DNA from: Clostridiaceae bacterium
GTDB lineage: Bacteria > Bacillota > Clostridia > Oscillospirales > Acutalibacteraceae
Reading direction: 5' to 3'
Length of the DNA: 5,543 bases
Assembly (NCBI GenBank): GCA_016281115.1
Contig: JAEEHZ010000213.1
Location: 1 to 5,543, forward strand
Under the pieces are notes generated by a model. That model did not search any database and was not told where the DNA came from. It saw nothing but the letters and a program-made list of their open reading frames with translations. Made by a program: the position numbers and the translations under genes. Numbering within the stretch: the stretch's first letter is position 1; every line of letters begins with the position of its first letter. Shown here in pieces: positions 1 through 4,686 of the stretch.

Positions 1-94
1 AATGTCGTTCGCCTATCTTGCCGAAGCCGTAAGATATTAAACCTAAAAGGGCGAAACCGGCAATAACGGACACGACTCCAAAAACTATATCCAT
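1..94 (-). CDS. small membrane protein, N-terminal part only (cut by window edge)
   Basis: An open frame on the minus strand starts at ATG 94-92 and runs off the left edge after 31 codons. The visible peptide begins MDIVFGVVSVIAGFALLGL. Residues 3-23 are almost entirely hydrophobic or small and would form one membrane helix, followed by the more polar GKIGERH. A good ribosome binding site, AAGGGGA (minus strand, 107-101), sits 6 bases before the ATG and right at the stop codon of the repressor gene, so the two genes are probably co-transcribed and expressed in the lysogen. Small membrane proteins made beside a prophage repressor can act in superinfection exclusion, but nothing here shows that. 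The function is unknown and the C-terminus is not visible. Confidence 0.6.
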   Translation of the reverse strand, partial: MDIVFGVVSVIAGFALLGLISYGFGKIGERH

Positions 95-105
95 TATTAT
101 TCCCC

Positions 106-732
106 TTATAAATTACTCATAAAGCAAACGGCTCTACCGAGACAACGGATAGAGTTAAGTTCTTCGCCAACGAAAACCAAAGGCTCGTATTTCGGATTCT
201 CCGGAGTTAAAACAAGTTTTTGTTTATCCGGATAGTAATACCACCGTTTAAGCGTTACGGAATCGTCTATGATTACGGCGGCAATTTGACCGTTGTCAAC
301 AATCGGCTGTTCTTTTATAAAGATAACGTCTCCGTCGAAAATCCTTGCGCCTATCATCGAATCGCCTTTTGCGGTCAAGCAAAAATCCGCTTTAATATCG
401 GCGGTAGCGTCTATGTAAGTCTCGTGTTCTTCATCGGCGAAAATAGGTTTACCGCAGGCTATTTCTCCGAGCATAGGGAACTTCTTCAAACGGATAGGAC
501 GGATATGGTCGGAAATTATAGCCGTGTTATCTTCCAAGCCCATAAGATATGTAGGAGATACATTCAGGGCGTTTGCAATATCGGAAAGAACACTCGAAGG
601 CATTTTTTCAATGAAGCCACTCTCGTATCTATATATAGTTGTTTTTGCCTTTCCGATTTTTTCAGCGAGTTGCTCTGCCGATAAGCCGAGTTGTTCTCGT
701 CTTTGCTTAATTCGTAATGCAATAATATTCAT
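106..732 (-). CDS. CI-type phage repressor, XRE HTH plus LexA/S24 autocleavage domain
   Basis: This 208-residue protein has the two-domain build of LexA-like phage repressors. Residues about 4-64 form an XRE helix-turn-helix, with the recognition segment around LSAEQLAEKIGKAKTTIYRY (residues 17-36). Residues about 85-205 form a peptidase S24 domain. The likely self-cleavage site is Cys93-Gly94 in GEIACGKP, the catalytic serine is Ser125 in KGDSMIG, and the general-base lysine is Lys162 in SVTLKRW. In this family, RecA-ssDNA filaments trigger self-cleavage after DNA damage, which inactivates the repressor and induces the prophage. The gene is transcribed leftward, away from the early genes, and its promoter region carries candidate operators. 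ATG 732-730 has AAAGGA about 10 bases upstream. It presumably holds down the rightward promoter and controls its own. The family call is secure; which sites it binds is inferred. Confidence 0.93.
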   Translation of the reverse strand: MNIIALRIKQRREQLGLSAEQLAEKIGKAKTTIYRYESGFIEKMPSSVLSDIANALNVSPTYLMGLEDNTAIISDHIRPIRLKKFPMLGEIACGKPIFADEEHETYIDATADIKADFCLTAKGDSMIGARIFDGDVIFIKEQPIVDNGQIAAVIIDDSVTLKRWYYYPDKQKLVLTPENPKYEPLVFVGEELNSIRCLGRAVCFMSNL

Positions 733-766
733 AATGTTTAATTCCTTTTATAATGTATTTTACTGT

Positions 767-795
767 ATTATATTATATAATTTTCAAAAATGCAA
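767..795 (-). promoter_or_regulatory. predicted leftward promoter of the repressor gene
   Basis: On the minus strand, a perfect -10 box TATAAT (772-767) lies 17 bases after TTGCAT (795-790), a weak -35 match. Transcription would start near 760, about 28 bases before the repressor ATG. The -35 box lies within a candidate operator (796-783), which fits autoregulation. The surrounding sequence is very AT-rich, so other -10-like words exist, including TAAAAT 19 bases after TTGAAA. Confidence 0.55.
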
Positions 796-796
796 C
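783..796 (-). promoter_or_regulatory. candidate operator overlapping the leftward -35 box
   Basis: Read on the minus strand, this is GTTGCA-TTTT-TGAA. It shares the left half-site and the four-base spacer of the two better sites at 822-835 and 871-884, but has a poorer right half. It covers the -35 box of the predicted repressor promoter, where binding would block or modulate repressor synthesis. It is the weakest match of the set. Confidence 0.4.
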
Positions 797-821
797 AATT
801 TTTTCATATTTTTCAAAAAAA

Positions 822-835
822 GTTGCAAAAATGCT
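822..835 (+). promoter_or_regulatory. candidate operator overlapping the rightward -35 box
   Basis: GTTGCA-AAAA-TGCT matches the site at 871-884 (GTTGCA-GAAA-TGCA) at 12 of 14 positions. Its right edge touches the rightward -35 box TTGACA at 835-840, the expected place for a repressor or Cro-like protein to exclude RNA polymerase. It lies upstream of the predicted transcript start, so it would act as DNA rather than as RNA. Confidence 0.55.
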
Positions 836-863
836 TGACAAGGGTTTTTGTCTATGGTATATT
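835..863 (+). promoter_or_regulatory. predicted rightward early promoter
   Basis: A perfect -35 box TTGACA (835-840) is followed after exactly 17 bases by TATATT (858-863), a 5 of 6 match to the -10 box. The predicted start is near 870, giving a leader of about 40 bases before the Cro-like gene. It is the only strong sigma-A-type promoter seen on the plus strand and probably drives the whole early operon. Candidate operators overlap its -35 box and lie just after its start. Confidence 0.8.
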
Positions 864-870
864 ATAGACG

Positions 871-889
871 GTTGCAGAAATGCACCAAA
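871..889 (+). promoter_or_regulatory. candidate operator just downstream of the early start; copy 1 of a 19-bp repeat
   Basis: GTTGCAGAAATGCACCAAA occurs here and again exactly at 1115-1133. Its core, TGCA-GAAA-TGCA, is a small palindrome with a four-base spacer. It begins about one base after the predicted start of the rightward transcript, where bound protein would block initiation or early elongation. As RNA, the core could also fold into a 4-bp stem with a GAAA loop, but a related site upstream of the promoter favours a DNA operator. Confidence 0.6.
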
Positions 890-910
890 TAAAAATAAAG
901 GAGAAGAGAA

Positions 911-1114
911 ATGCTAAAAGCGAACAAGTTGAAAGCGAAAATCATTGAAAGAGAAACTTCTATCGAAGAACTGTCTCGAAAAATGAATATAGACAAATCG
1001 ACTTTTCATAGAAAAATGAAGAATAATTCGTTTTTTGTCAACGAAGTTGATACTATCGCAAAAGAATTACGTTTAACTCCCGAAGAGATGACGGAAATTT
1101 TTTTTGCTCAATAA
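911..1114 (+). CDS. Cro-like small HTH protein
   Basis: This 67-residue basic protein is the first gene of the rightward operon. Residues about 5-64 fit a minimal XRE/Cro helix-turn-helix: IERETSIEELSRKMNIDKST covers the first helices (residues 12-31), followed by the recognition helix STFHRKMKNN, and there is no further domain. AAAGGAG (897-903) lies 7 bases before the ATG. Its place, directly opposite the repressor gene and behind the operator-bearing promoter, is that of Cro in lambdoid switches: a second repressor that shuts off the CI-type gene and later dampens early transcription. The fold is well supported; the Cro role is inferred from position. The 3' end carries eight T in a row (1098-1105), read as Ile-Phe-Phe. 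Confidence 0.82.
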   Translation: MLKANKLKAKIIERETSIEELSRKMNIDKSTFHRKMKNNSFFVNEVDTIAKELRLTPEEMTEIFFAQ

Positions 1115-1133
1115 GTTGCAGAAATGCACCAAA
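1115..1133 (+). repeat. copy 2 of the 19-bp operator-like repeat, inside the operon
   Basis: This is an exact second copy of the 19 bases at 871-889, beginning directly after the TAA stop of the Cro-like gene and running into the ribosome binding site of the next gene. I see no convincing promoter just upstream: TTGATA at 1047-1052 has no good -10 box at normal spacing. It could be a downstream operator acting as a roadblock or looping partner, or the relic of a duplicated leader. Confidence 0.75.
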
Positions 1134-1137
1134 GGAG
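1131..1137 (+). promoter_or_regulatory. ribosome binding site that decides the start of the next gene
   Basis: AAAGGAG ends 4 bases before ATG 1142, a short but workable spacing. An in-frame ATG at 1124-1126 lies upstream of this site and inside the 19-bp repeat, so it could not use it. Its own upstream sequence has no purine-rich binding site. The start at 1142 is therefore preferred, and the first three bases of this site are shared with the repeat. Confidence 0.7.
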
Positions 1138-1141
1138 AGCT

Positions 1142-1378
1142 ATGTCGAATTTAGAACGGGAAGAAATCTTTTCAAAAGATTATCTCACAATTAAAGATTT
1201 AGGAAGACTTTTAGGGCTAACATATCAAGTCGCTGCTAAAAAGATGAGAGAGATTAAGTTTAAGACAGACCGACTTGGTATTCAAGGAAAAATCCATACG
1301 GAAGATTATTTTGACTATTTCAATATAACAGATAGACAGAGATATGTTTCGGAATGGAAATCTAAAAAGGAGGTATAA
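1142..1378 (+). CDS. small excisionase-like HTH DNA-binding protein
   Basis: This 78-residue protein (from ATG 1142, not the in-frame ATG at 1124) has a winged-helix/MerR-like helix-turn-helix near its N-terminus. DYLTIKDLGRLLGLTYQVAA (residues 13-32) followed by KKMREIK is the pattern shared by excisionase-family phage proteins, where the second helix reads the DNA. The tail GKIHTEDYFDYFNI (49-62) resembles the wing and helix of small phage regulators. Excisionases bend attachment-site DNA to direct the integrase towards excision, but many proteins of this fold are only transcription regulators, and no integrase or attachment site is visible here. It is in the same frame as the Cro-like gene, nine codons after its stop. 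The HTH is likely; the exact role is open. Confidence 0.7.
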   Translation: MSNLEREEIFSKDYLTIKDLGRLLGLTYQVAAKKMREIKFKTDRLGIQGKIHTEDYFDYFNITDRQRYVSEWKSKKEV

Positions 1379-1380
1379 CA

Positions 1381-1812
1381 ATGCGTTTAAGAGAAATCCG
1401 AATATCAAAACACCGGCAACAAAAAGAACTCGCAAAAGCAATCGGAACGGACGAGCCTATGTTAAGCAAATTCGAGAATTATAAGTGCTTACCGATTCCG
1501 CCGATGATGAAAAAACTCACGGAAGAGTTGGGTTGCGGTGTCGATGATATTTACGAGCCGCACGAAGTTTACTATCAGGATAAACCGCAAGTAATAGAAA
1601 AGACAAAAAAGACGCCTTCGGTTTATAACTTATCGGTAAGACTTCCGAAAGAAGCGAAAAGTTTTTTTAAGAAAGCACTTAAAAAATGCGGGTTCAAGGA
1701 TATAACGGCGTGGATTGTTTGGTGTTATGAGCGCCTTCAAACACAATACGGTAATATCGTTGAAAATGAAAAAGACTTCACTAACGCCGGCAAGCAAGAA
1801 GTGAAGCCCTAA
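1381..1812 (+). CDS. two-part DNA-binding protein: XRE HTH plus probable ribbon-helix-helix segment
   Basis: This 143-residue protein begins 2 bases after the previous stop, behind an excellent AAGGAGG (1367-1373) lying within the end of that gene. Residues 1-57 are an XRE helix-turn-helix (RLREIRISKHRQQKELAKAI, then EPMLSKFENYKCLP). Residues 60-80 are a polar linker. Residues 82-120 look like a ribbon-helix-helix unit: a short strand YNLSVRLP, a helix KEAKSFFKKALKKCG, a turn and a second helix ITAWIVWCYERLQ. RHH proteins dimerise through the strand and bind DNA with it. A polar tail follows. The XRE part is solid; the RHH part is my reading of the pattern and could instead be another helical oligomerisation domain. 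It probably regulates phage genes; the target is unknown. Confidence 0.75.
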   Translation: MRLREIRISKHRQQKELAKAIGTDEPMLSKFENYKCLPIPPMMKKLTEELGCGVDDIYEPHEVYYQDKPQVIEKTKKTPSVYNLSVRLPKEAKSFFKKALKKCGFKDITAWIVWCYERLQTQYGNIVENEKDFTNAGKQEVKP

Positions 1813-1815
1813 ACC

Positions 1816-1835
1816 AAAGCAAAGGTATATGCTTT
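1816..1835 (+). other. short inverted repeat in the gap between regulatory and recombination genes
   Basis: AAAGCA (1816-1821) and TGCTTT (1830-1835) pair perfectly around an 8-base loop in the 72-base gap after the HTH-RHH gene. The stem is short and no uninterrupted T run follows, so it is a poor intrinsic terminator. It could be a weak attenuator, an RNA processing site or a protein-binding site. The gap also holds AAGGAGA (1869-1875), which serves the next gene, and no convincing promoter. Confidence 0.35.
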
Positions 1836-1884
1836 ATAAATAATTTACCACAAAAAATTTATTAAGTCAAGGAGATTTTCAAAA

Positions 1885-2169
1885 ATGTTGGATTATTACA
1901 AAGAACAATTAGAACTTTGCGAAATGAAAGTATCTCTCGCAAAAGAAGGATACGAGAAAAAGATGAGAGACCTTTCGGAATCGCTTAAAAACGCTCAATC
2001 TGTCGTAGAAGCGGAACTTCTTATAGACAATATAAGGCTTGCAAAGAAAGCATTGACGGACGTAGAAAAGGAAAGAGACCATATCAAACAAAGATATGAA
2101 GAAGAGTATGCAAAGCCCGAAAACGCTCAAAAGAGAGCAAAAGAATTATTGTTTGGGGGTGCGGAATAA
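1885..2169 (+). CDS. coiled-coil phage protein of unknown function
   Basis: This 94-residue protein is almost wholly charged and helical, rich in Glu and Lys, with no visible glycine or proline break from residue 24 to 76. Leucines, isoleucines and valines recur at heptad-like spacing (for example EAELLIDNIRLAKKALTDVE, residues 42-61), so it probably forms a coiled coil and a dimer or higher oligomer. There is no signal peptide, membrane helix or catalytic motif. ATG 1885 has AAGGAGA 9 bases upstream. Its stop overlaps the start of the nuclease gene by one base (TAATG), so the two are translationally linked and it may be an accessory to the nuclease or annealing protein. That link is inference. 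I do not recognise a named family. Confidence 0.75.
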   Translation: MLDYYKEQLELCEMKVSLAKEGYEKKMRDLSESLKNAQSVVEAELLIDNIRLAKKALTDVEKERDHIKQRYEEEYAKPENAQKRAKELLFGGAE

Positions 2170-2831
2170 TGGCTGACAAGTTAAAGAAAGTCGCAAAAGC
2201 GCACACGAGATATTACCTTGAAGACGGAACTCTCGTTCCGGGAGCGACGACCGTTACGGGGCTTTTGAATAAACCCGCCCTTGTAAAATGGGCTAACAAT
2301 CTCGGCTTACAGGGAATTGACTCTACGAAATACGTTGACAAAGCGGCTTCTATCGGAACTCTTATTCACGCTCTCGTAGAAGCGCATATCACGGGCAAGC
2401 AAGCAGACCTGACGGAATACTCTCCGCTCGAAGTCGAAATGGCTCAAAACGGATTCTATAAGTATCTCGATTGGGAGAAGCAGCACAAAGTAGAGCCTAT
2501 CTTTAACGAGAAGCCCTTCGTTTCGGAGAAATACAAATACGGTGGAACGCTCGACTTTTATTGCAAGGTTGACGGTAAATATACGCTCGTGGACTTTAAG
2601 AGCGGGAAAGGGATATTCAACGAACACTTCCTTCAAGTCTCTTCTTATGCAAATCTTCTCAAAGAAAACAAGCATAAGGTCGAGCAAATAATGATTCTCA
2701 ATATCGGAAGGAACGAAGACGAGCCTTTTCAGCATAGAGAGATTCAGCCCGCAACCTTCAAGAAATACTTCGATATGTTTAAGGCGCTTTTGAAAGTTTA
2801 CTACATAAAGAAAGACTTGGAGTGGAAGTAA
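2169..2831 (+). CDS. PD-(D/E)XK exonuclease of the RecB/Cas4-like superfamily
   Basis: This 220-residue protein carries the ordered motifs of RecB-family nucleases: GTLIHALVEAH (residues 63-73, with His67 and Glu71), YGGTLDF with metal-binding Asp129, LVDFKSGKG with catalytic Asp142 and Lys144, and QVSSY with Gln156 and Tyr160. These residues hold Mg/Mn ions and cut phosphodiester bonds. Next to an annealing protein, the expected role is that of lambda Exo: resecting double-stranded ends to expose single strands for annealing. No helicase domain or iron-sulfur cysteine cluster is present (the only cysteine is Cys132), so it is not a Cas4 proper. It starts in a TAATG overlap with the preceding gene, with GGGGGT just upstream, and ends 1 base before the next start. 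The superfamily call is strong; the polarity of digestion cannot be read. Confidence 0.88.
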   Translation: MADKLKKVAKAHTRYYLEDGTLVPGATTVTGLLNKPALVKWANNLGLQGIDSTKYVDKAASIGTLIHALVEAHITGKQADLTEYSPLEVEMAQNGFYKYLDWEKQHKVEPIFNEKPFVSEKYKYGGTLDFYCKVDGKYTLVDFKSGKGIFNEHFLQVSSYANLLKENKHKVEQIMILNIGRNEDEPFQHREIQPATFKKYFDMFKALLKVYYIKKDLEWK

Positions 2832-2832
2832 T

Positions 2833-3507
2833 ATGGATAATCTCGAATTATACGAAAAAGTCCGTCAAGTCCCCGAAAAGGCTCAAAAGAAAATTGAAGC
2901 GGGTCGTCTTAAAGGAATGACCGATATAAATCCTATGTGGCGTATCAAAGTTCTAACGGAACAATTCGGAGTATGCGGGGTAGGTTGGAAGCCTCAAATA
3001 GTTAGAACTTGGATAGATAACGGCGCAAACGGCGAAGCGATAACAAACGTCGAGATTCTTCTCTTTGTAAAGATTGAAGGACAATGGAGCGAAGGCATAC
3101 CCGGTATAGGCGGTAGCCGTCTCGTATCGAAAGAAAACAGCGGTCTATATACAGATGACGAGTGTTATAAGAAAGCCTACACCGACGCTATTTCAGTCGC
3201 TTGCAAGTCGTTAGGAATAGGCGCAGACGTGTATTGGGAGAAGGACAGCACGAAGTATTCTCCCGTCGGAAAAGATTCCGATAAAAAAGACCCGCCCAAA
3301 AAGACAACCACTACGACAGAAAAAGGGAAATCAAAGTGGGCGCAAGTCAACGAAATCATAAAAGATTCGGAGATAACGCTTGATTCCGTTACGGAGTGGC
3401 TCGTTAAAAAGAAATATCCGAGCAAGATAAACAGTCTTACGGACGAGCAATTTACGGAACTTATGACGGCGCTTAAAAACAAAATAGGCGGTAAAGGCGA
3501 TGAGTAA
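2833..3507 (+). CDS. Rad52-like single-strand annealing protein (phage recombinase)
   Basis: This 224-residue protein resembles phage single-strand annealing proteins of the Rad52/Sak type. The N-terminal domain (residues about 28-140) includes MTDINPMWRIKVLTEQFGVC (29-48), a β-rich middle, and the helix TDAISVACKSLGIGADVYW (117-135), whose small-residue pattern recalls the Rad52/Sak fold. A polar linker (about 140-167, with a Lys/Asp/Thr-rich run) leads to a small helical C-terminal domain (168-222) ending in EQFTELMTALKNKIG, as in other phage annealers with a tethered recruitment or DNA-binding domain. It would anneal the strands exposed by the preceding nuclease and probably contact the SSB encoded further on. 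The gene overlaps the next by 8 bases. It could belong to a neighbouring annealer family such as DUF1071 or ERF; the role is likely, the exact family less so. Confidence 0.72.
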   Translation: MDNLELYEKVRQVPEKAQKKIEAGRLKGMTDINPMWRIKVLTEQFGVCGVGWKPQIVRTWIDNGANGEAITNVEILLFVKIEGQWSEGIPGIGGSRLVSKENSGLYTDDECYKKAYTDAISVACKSLGIGADVYWEKDSTKYSPVGKDSDKKDPPKKTTTTTEKGKSKWAQVNEIIKDSEITLDSVTEWLVKKKYPSKINSLTDEQFTELMTALKNKIGGKGDE

Positions 3508-4045
3508 GTTTATAGCGGAACGCTCTTACAGAATGACCGACGAGCATAATGACCTTGTTGTTTGCTACGTCGTTCACGGAGAAAATAAGAAAGCCGCTTT
3601 GCTTGCCCTTGAAGAGAATCAGTCCCCAGAGAAGCGATTGCAAGTAGAGGTTAAGATACATAAATCGCAAAGAAGTCTCGAACAAAATCGTCTTCTTTGG
3701 GCGTTGCTCGGAAAAATGGCTGTCGCCCTTTCGGGAAACAAGCGGAAGGTTTCGACCGAAGAGTGTTATTGCATAATGCTTGAAGAAGCAAACGTTTCTT
3801 ACGATTATCTTCTCGCTCTTCCCGAAGCCGAGCCTATGTTAAAGCAGACCTTCCGAGTGATTCGGAAAATCAACGAGAGAGAAGTAAACGGTAAAAAACT
3901 CAATATGTATCAATACTTTATCGGCTCGTCGAAATTTAATACGCAAGAGATGACGGAACTTATAGAAGCGACACTCGACAAACTTGCCGAACTCGGAATC
4001 GTCGATAGCGAAATCGAACTTGCAAGGGAGGAATATAAGCGATGA
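3500..4045 (+). CDS. NinB-like recombination accessory protein
   Basis: This 181-residue protein has the signature of NinB (lambda Orf) relatives: KIHKSQRSLEQNRLLWALLG (residues 52-71), a basic helix with the conserved R-S-x-x-Q-N-R-L-x-W arrangement, and in the C-terminal half MYQYFIGSSKFNTQEMTELI (136-155), followed by a helix LDKLAELGI. Lambda Orf binds single-stranded DNA and SSB and helps load recombination proteins, substituting for RecFOR. Here it follows the nuclease and annealer and precedes an HNH nuclease and SSB, a fitting neighbourhood. Its ATG overlaps the end of the annealer gene by 8 bases, with only a weak purine patch upstream, so translation is probably coupled. It ends in an ATGA overlap with the next gene. 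The family call rests on motif likeness, not alignment. Confidence 0.75.
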   Translation: MSKFIAERSYRMTDEHNDLVVCYVVHGENKKAALLALEENQSPEKRLQVEVKIHKSQRSLEQNRLLWALLGKMAVALSGNKRKVSTEECYCIMLEEANVSYDYLLALPEAEPMLKQTFRVIRKINEREVNGKKLNMYQYFIGSSKFNTQEMTELIEATLDKLAELGIVDSEIELAREEYKR

Positions 4046-4365
4046 AATCAAGAAGAAGTAAGGCAACGGATATTCCGCAAAAGGTAAAACAAGCAGTATG
4101 GGAGAGAGACGGCGGGCGTTGTGTTGTGTGTGGTTGCTGCCATAACGTAATGCCAAACGCTCACTATATCTCTCGTGCGAACGGTGGACTTGGAATCGAA
4201 GAAAATGTTGTTACGCTATGCACGGAACTGACCGAAAACAAGTGCCACCGAAAATATGACTTCGGAACTCGTGAAGAAAGGGAAGAAATCGGAGCGAAAA
4301 TCGAAGCGTATCTCAAATCAAAATACCCGAATTGGGATAAAGAAAAATTAACTTATAGGAGATAA
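4042..4365 (+). CDS. small HNH endonuclease
   Basis: This 107-residue protein is an HNH (ββα-metal) nuclease. Residues 17-30, QAVWERDGGRCVVC, carry the first zinc-type CxxC (Cys27, Cys30). NAHYI gives the first catalytic His41, ENVVTLC gives Asn55 and Cys60, and KCHRKYD gives Cys68 and His69. The second cysteine pair is wider than the usual CxxCH (Cys60 to Cys68), an insertion in the ββα turn. It is a free-standing domain rather than a terminase-linked or intron homing enzyme, and sits in a recombination operon next to a NinB-like gene. A role like that of NinG/Rap in resolving branched DNA is conceivable but inferred. AGGGAGG (4025-4031) serves ATG 4042, which overlaps the NinB-like stop as ATGA. 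Confidence 0.86.
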   Translation: MKSRRSKATDIPQKVKQAVWERDGGRCVVCGCCHNVMPNAHYISRANGGLGIEENVVTLCTELTENKCHRKYDFGTREEREEIGAKIEAYLKSKYPNWDKEKLTYRR

Positions 4366-4368
4366 AAA

Positions 4369-4686
4369 ATGAAGGAAATTAAAGAAATCACCCTTAAAGA
4401 CGAAGAAAAACAGAACAAAAACGGTTATCAGGTTATTATTAAAAACCTTGATAACGGCGAAGAAGTTGTCAATGTAAAAACGAGAGCGATTGTGGGCGCT
4501 TACGCTACCGAATTGGGAGTCGGAGATATATTAGCAAGTTCGGGAATATGTTTAAGTTCTTGCAACGGCGCAACGCTTTTGGCGACGGTTAAAGGCGCAG
4601 AAAAAGTCGCAGAACACATTAAAAATAAAATGTTTGAAGAGACTATGCCCGACCTCTTAAAAGCGTTGTTGGAGAGAAAGAAATGA
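4369..4686 (+). CDS. unrecognised phage protein
   Basis: I do not recognise this 105-residue protein. It starts after a clear AGGAG (4357-4361) with 7-base spacing, and its stop overlaps the SSB start as ATGA, so it is a real operon member. The N-terminal part (1-38) is charged and could form β-strands, NGYQVIIKNLDNGEEVVNVK being hairpin-like. The middle (41-75) is rich in Ala, Gly, Val, Ser and Leu, with Cys61 and Cys65 in ICLSSCNG, but has Glu48 and Asp53 and is not a clean membrane helix. The end (76-105) is a charged helix, AEKVAEHIKNKMFEE, then LLKALLERKK. There is no signal peptide or catalytic motif. Its place directly before SSB suggests a DNA-metabolism accessory, as inference only. 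Confidence 0.72.
   Translation: MKEIKEITLKDEEKQNKNGYQVIIKNLDNGEEVVNVKTRAIVGAYATELGVGDILASSGICLSSCNGATLLATVKGAEKVAEHIKNKMFEETMPDLLKALLERKK

Noticed and set aside
798..818. AT-rich near-palindrome between the divergent promoters
   Set aside because: It is built of T and A runs and does not share the GTTGCA word of the other sites, so it is not counted as an operator.
220..838. Plus-strand open frames opposite the repressor gene
   Set aside because: They are shadows of the clear S24 repressor on the other strand, lack ribosome binding sites and give no recognisable protein.
1098..1105. Run of eight T at the end of the Cro-like gene, containing a T-TTT-TTT slippery heptamer
   Set aside because: A -1 shift would only add about 30 unlike residues before a stop and does not enter the frame of the next gene. 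No downstream pseudoknot is apparent, so programmed frameshifting is unsupported.
783..1133. CRISPR-like array from the repeated GTTGCA sites
   Set aside because: The sites are few, irregularly spaced, partly inverted and overlap promoters. They fit operators and have no spacer pattern.
1124..1141. Upstream in-frame ATG giving six more residues on the excisionase-like protein
   Set aside because: It lies inside the 19-bp repeat, ahead of the AAAGGAG, and has no ribosome binding site of its own. ATG 1142 is the better start.
1112..1141. Possible readthrough fusion of the Cro-like and excisionase-like genes, which share a frame
   Set aside because: Only one TAA and nine codons separate them, but the second gene has its own ribosome binding site and TAA is the least leaky stop. 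Sharing a frame is a one-in-three chance event.
1816..1860. Intrinsic terminator after the HTH-RHH gene
   Set aside because: The stem is 6 bp with few GC pairs and an 8-base loop, and no clean T run follows. It would also cut off the genes of the same operon.
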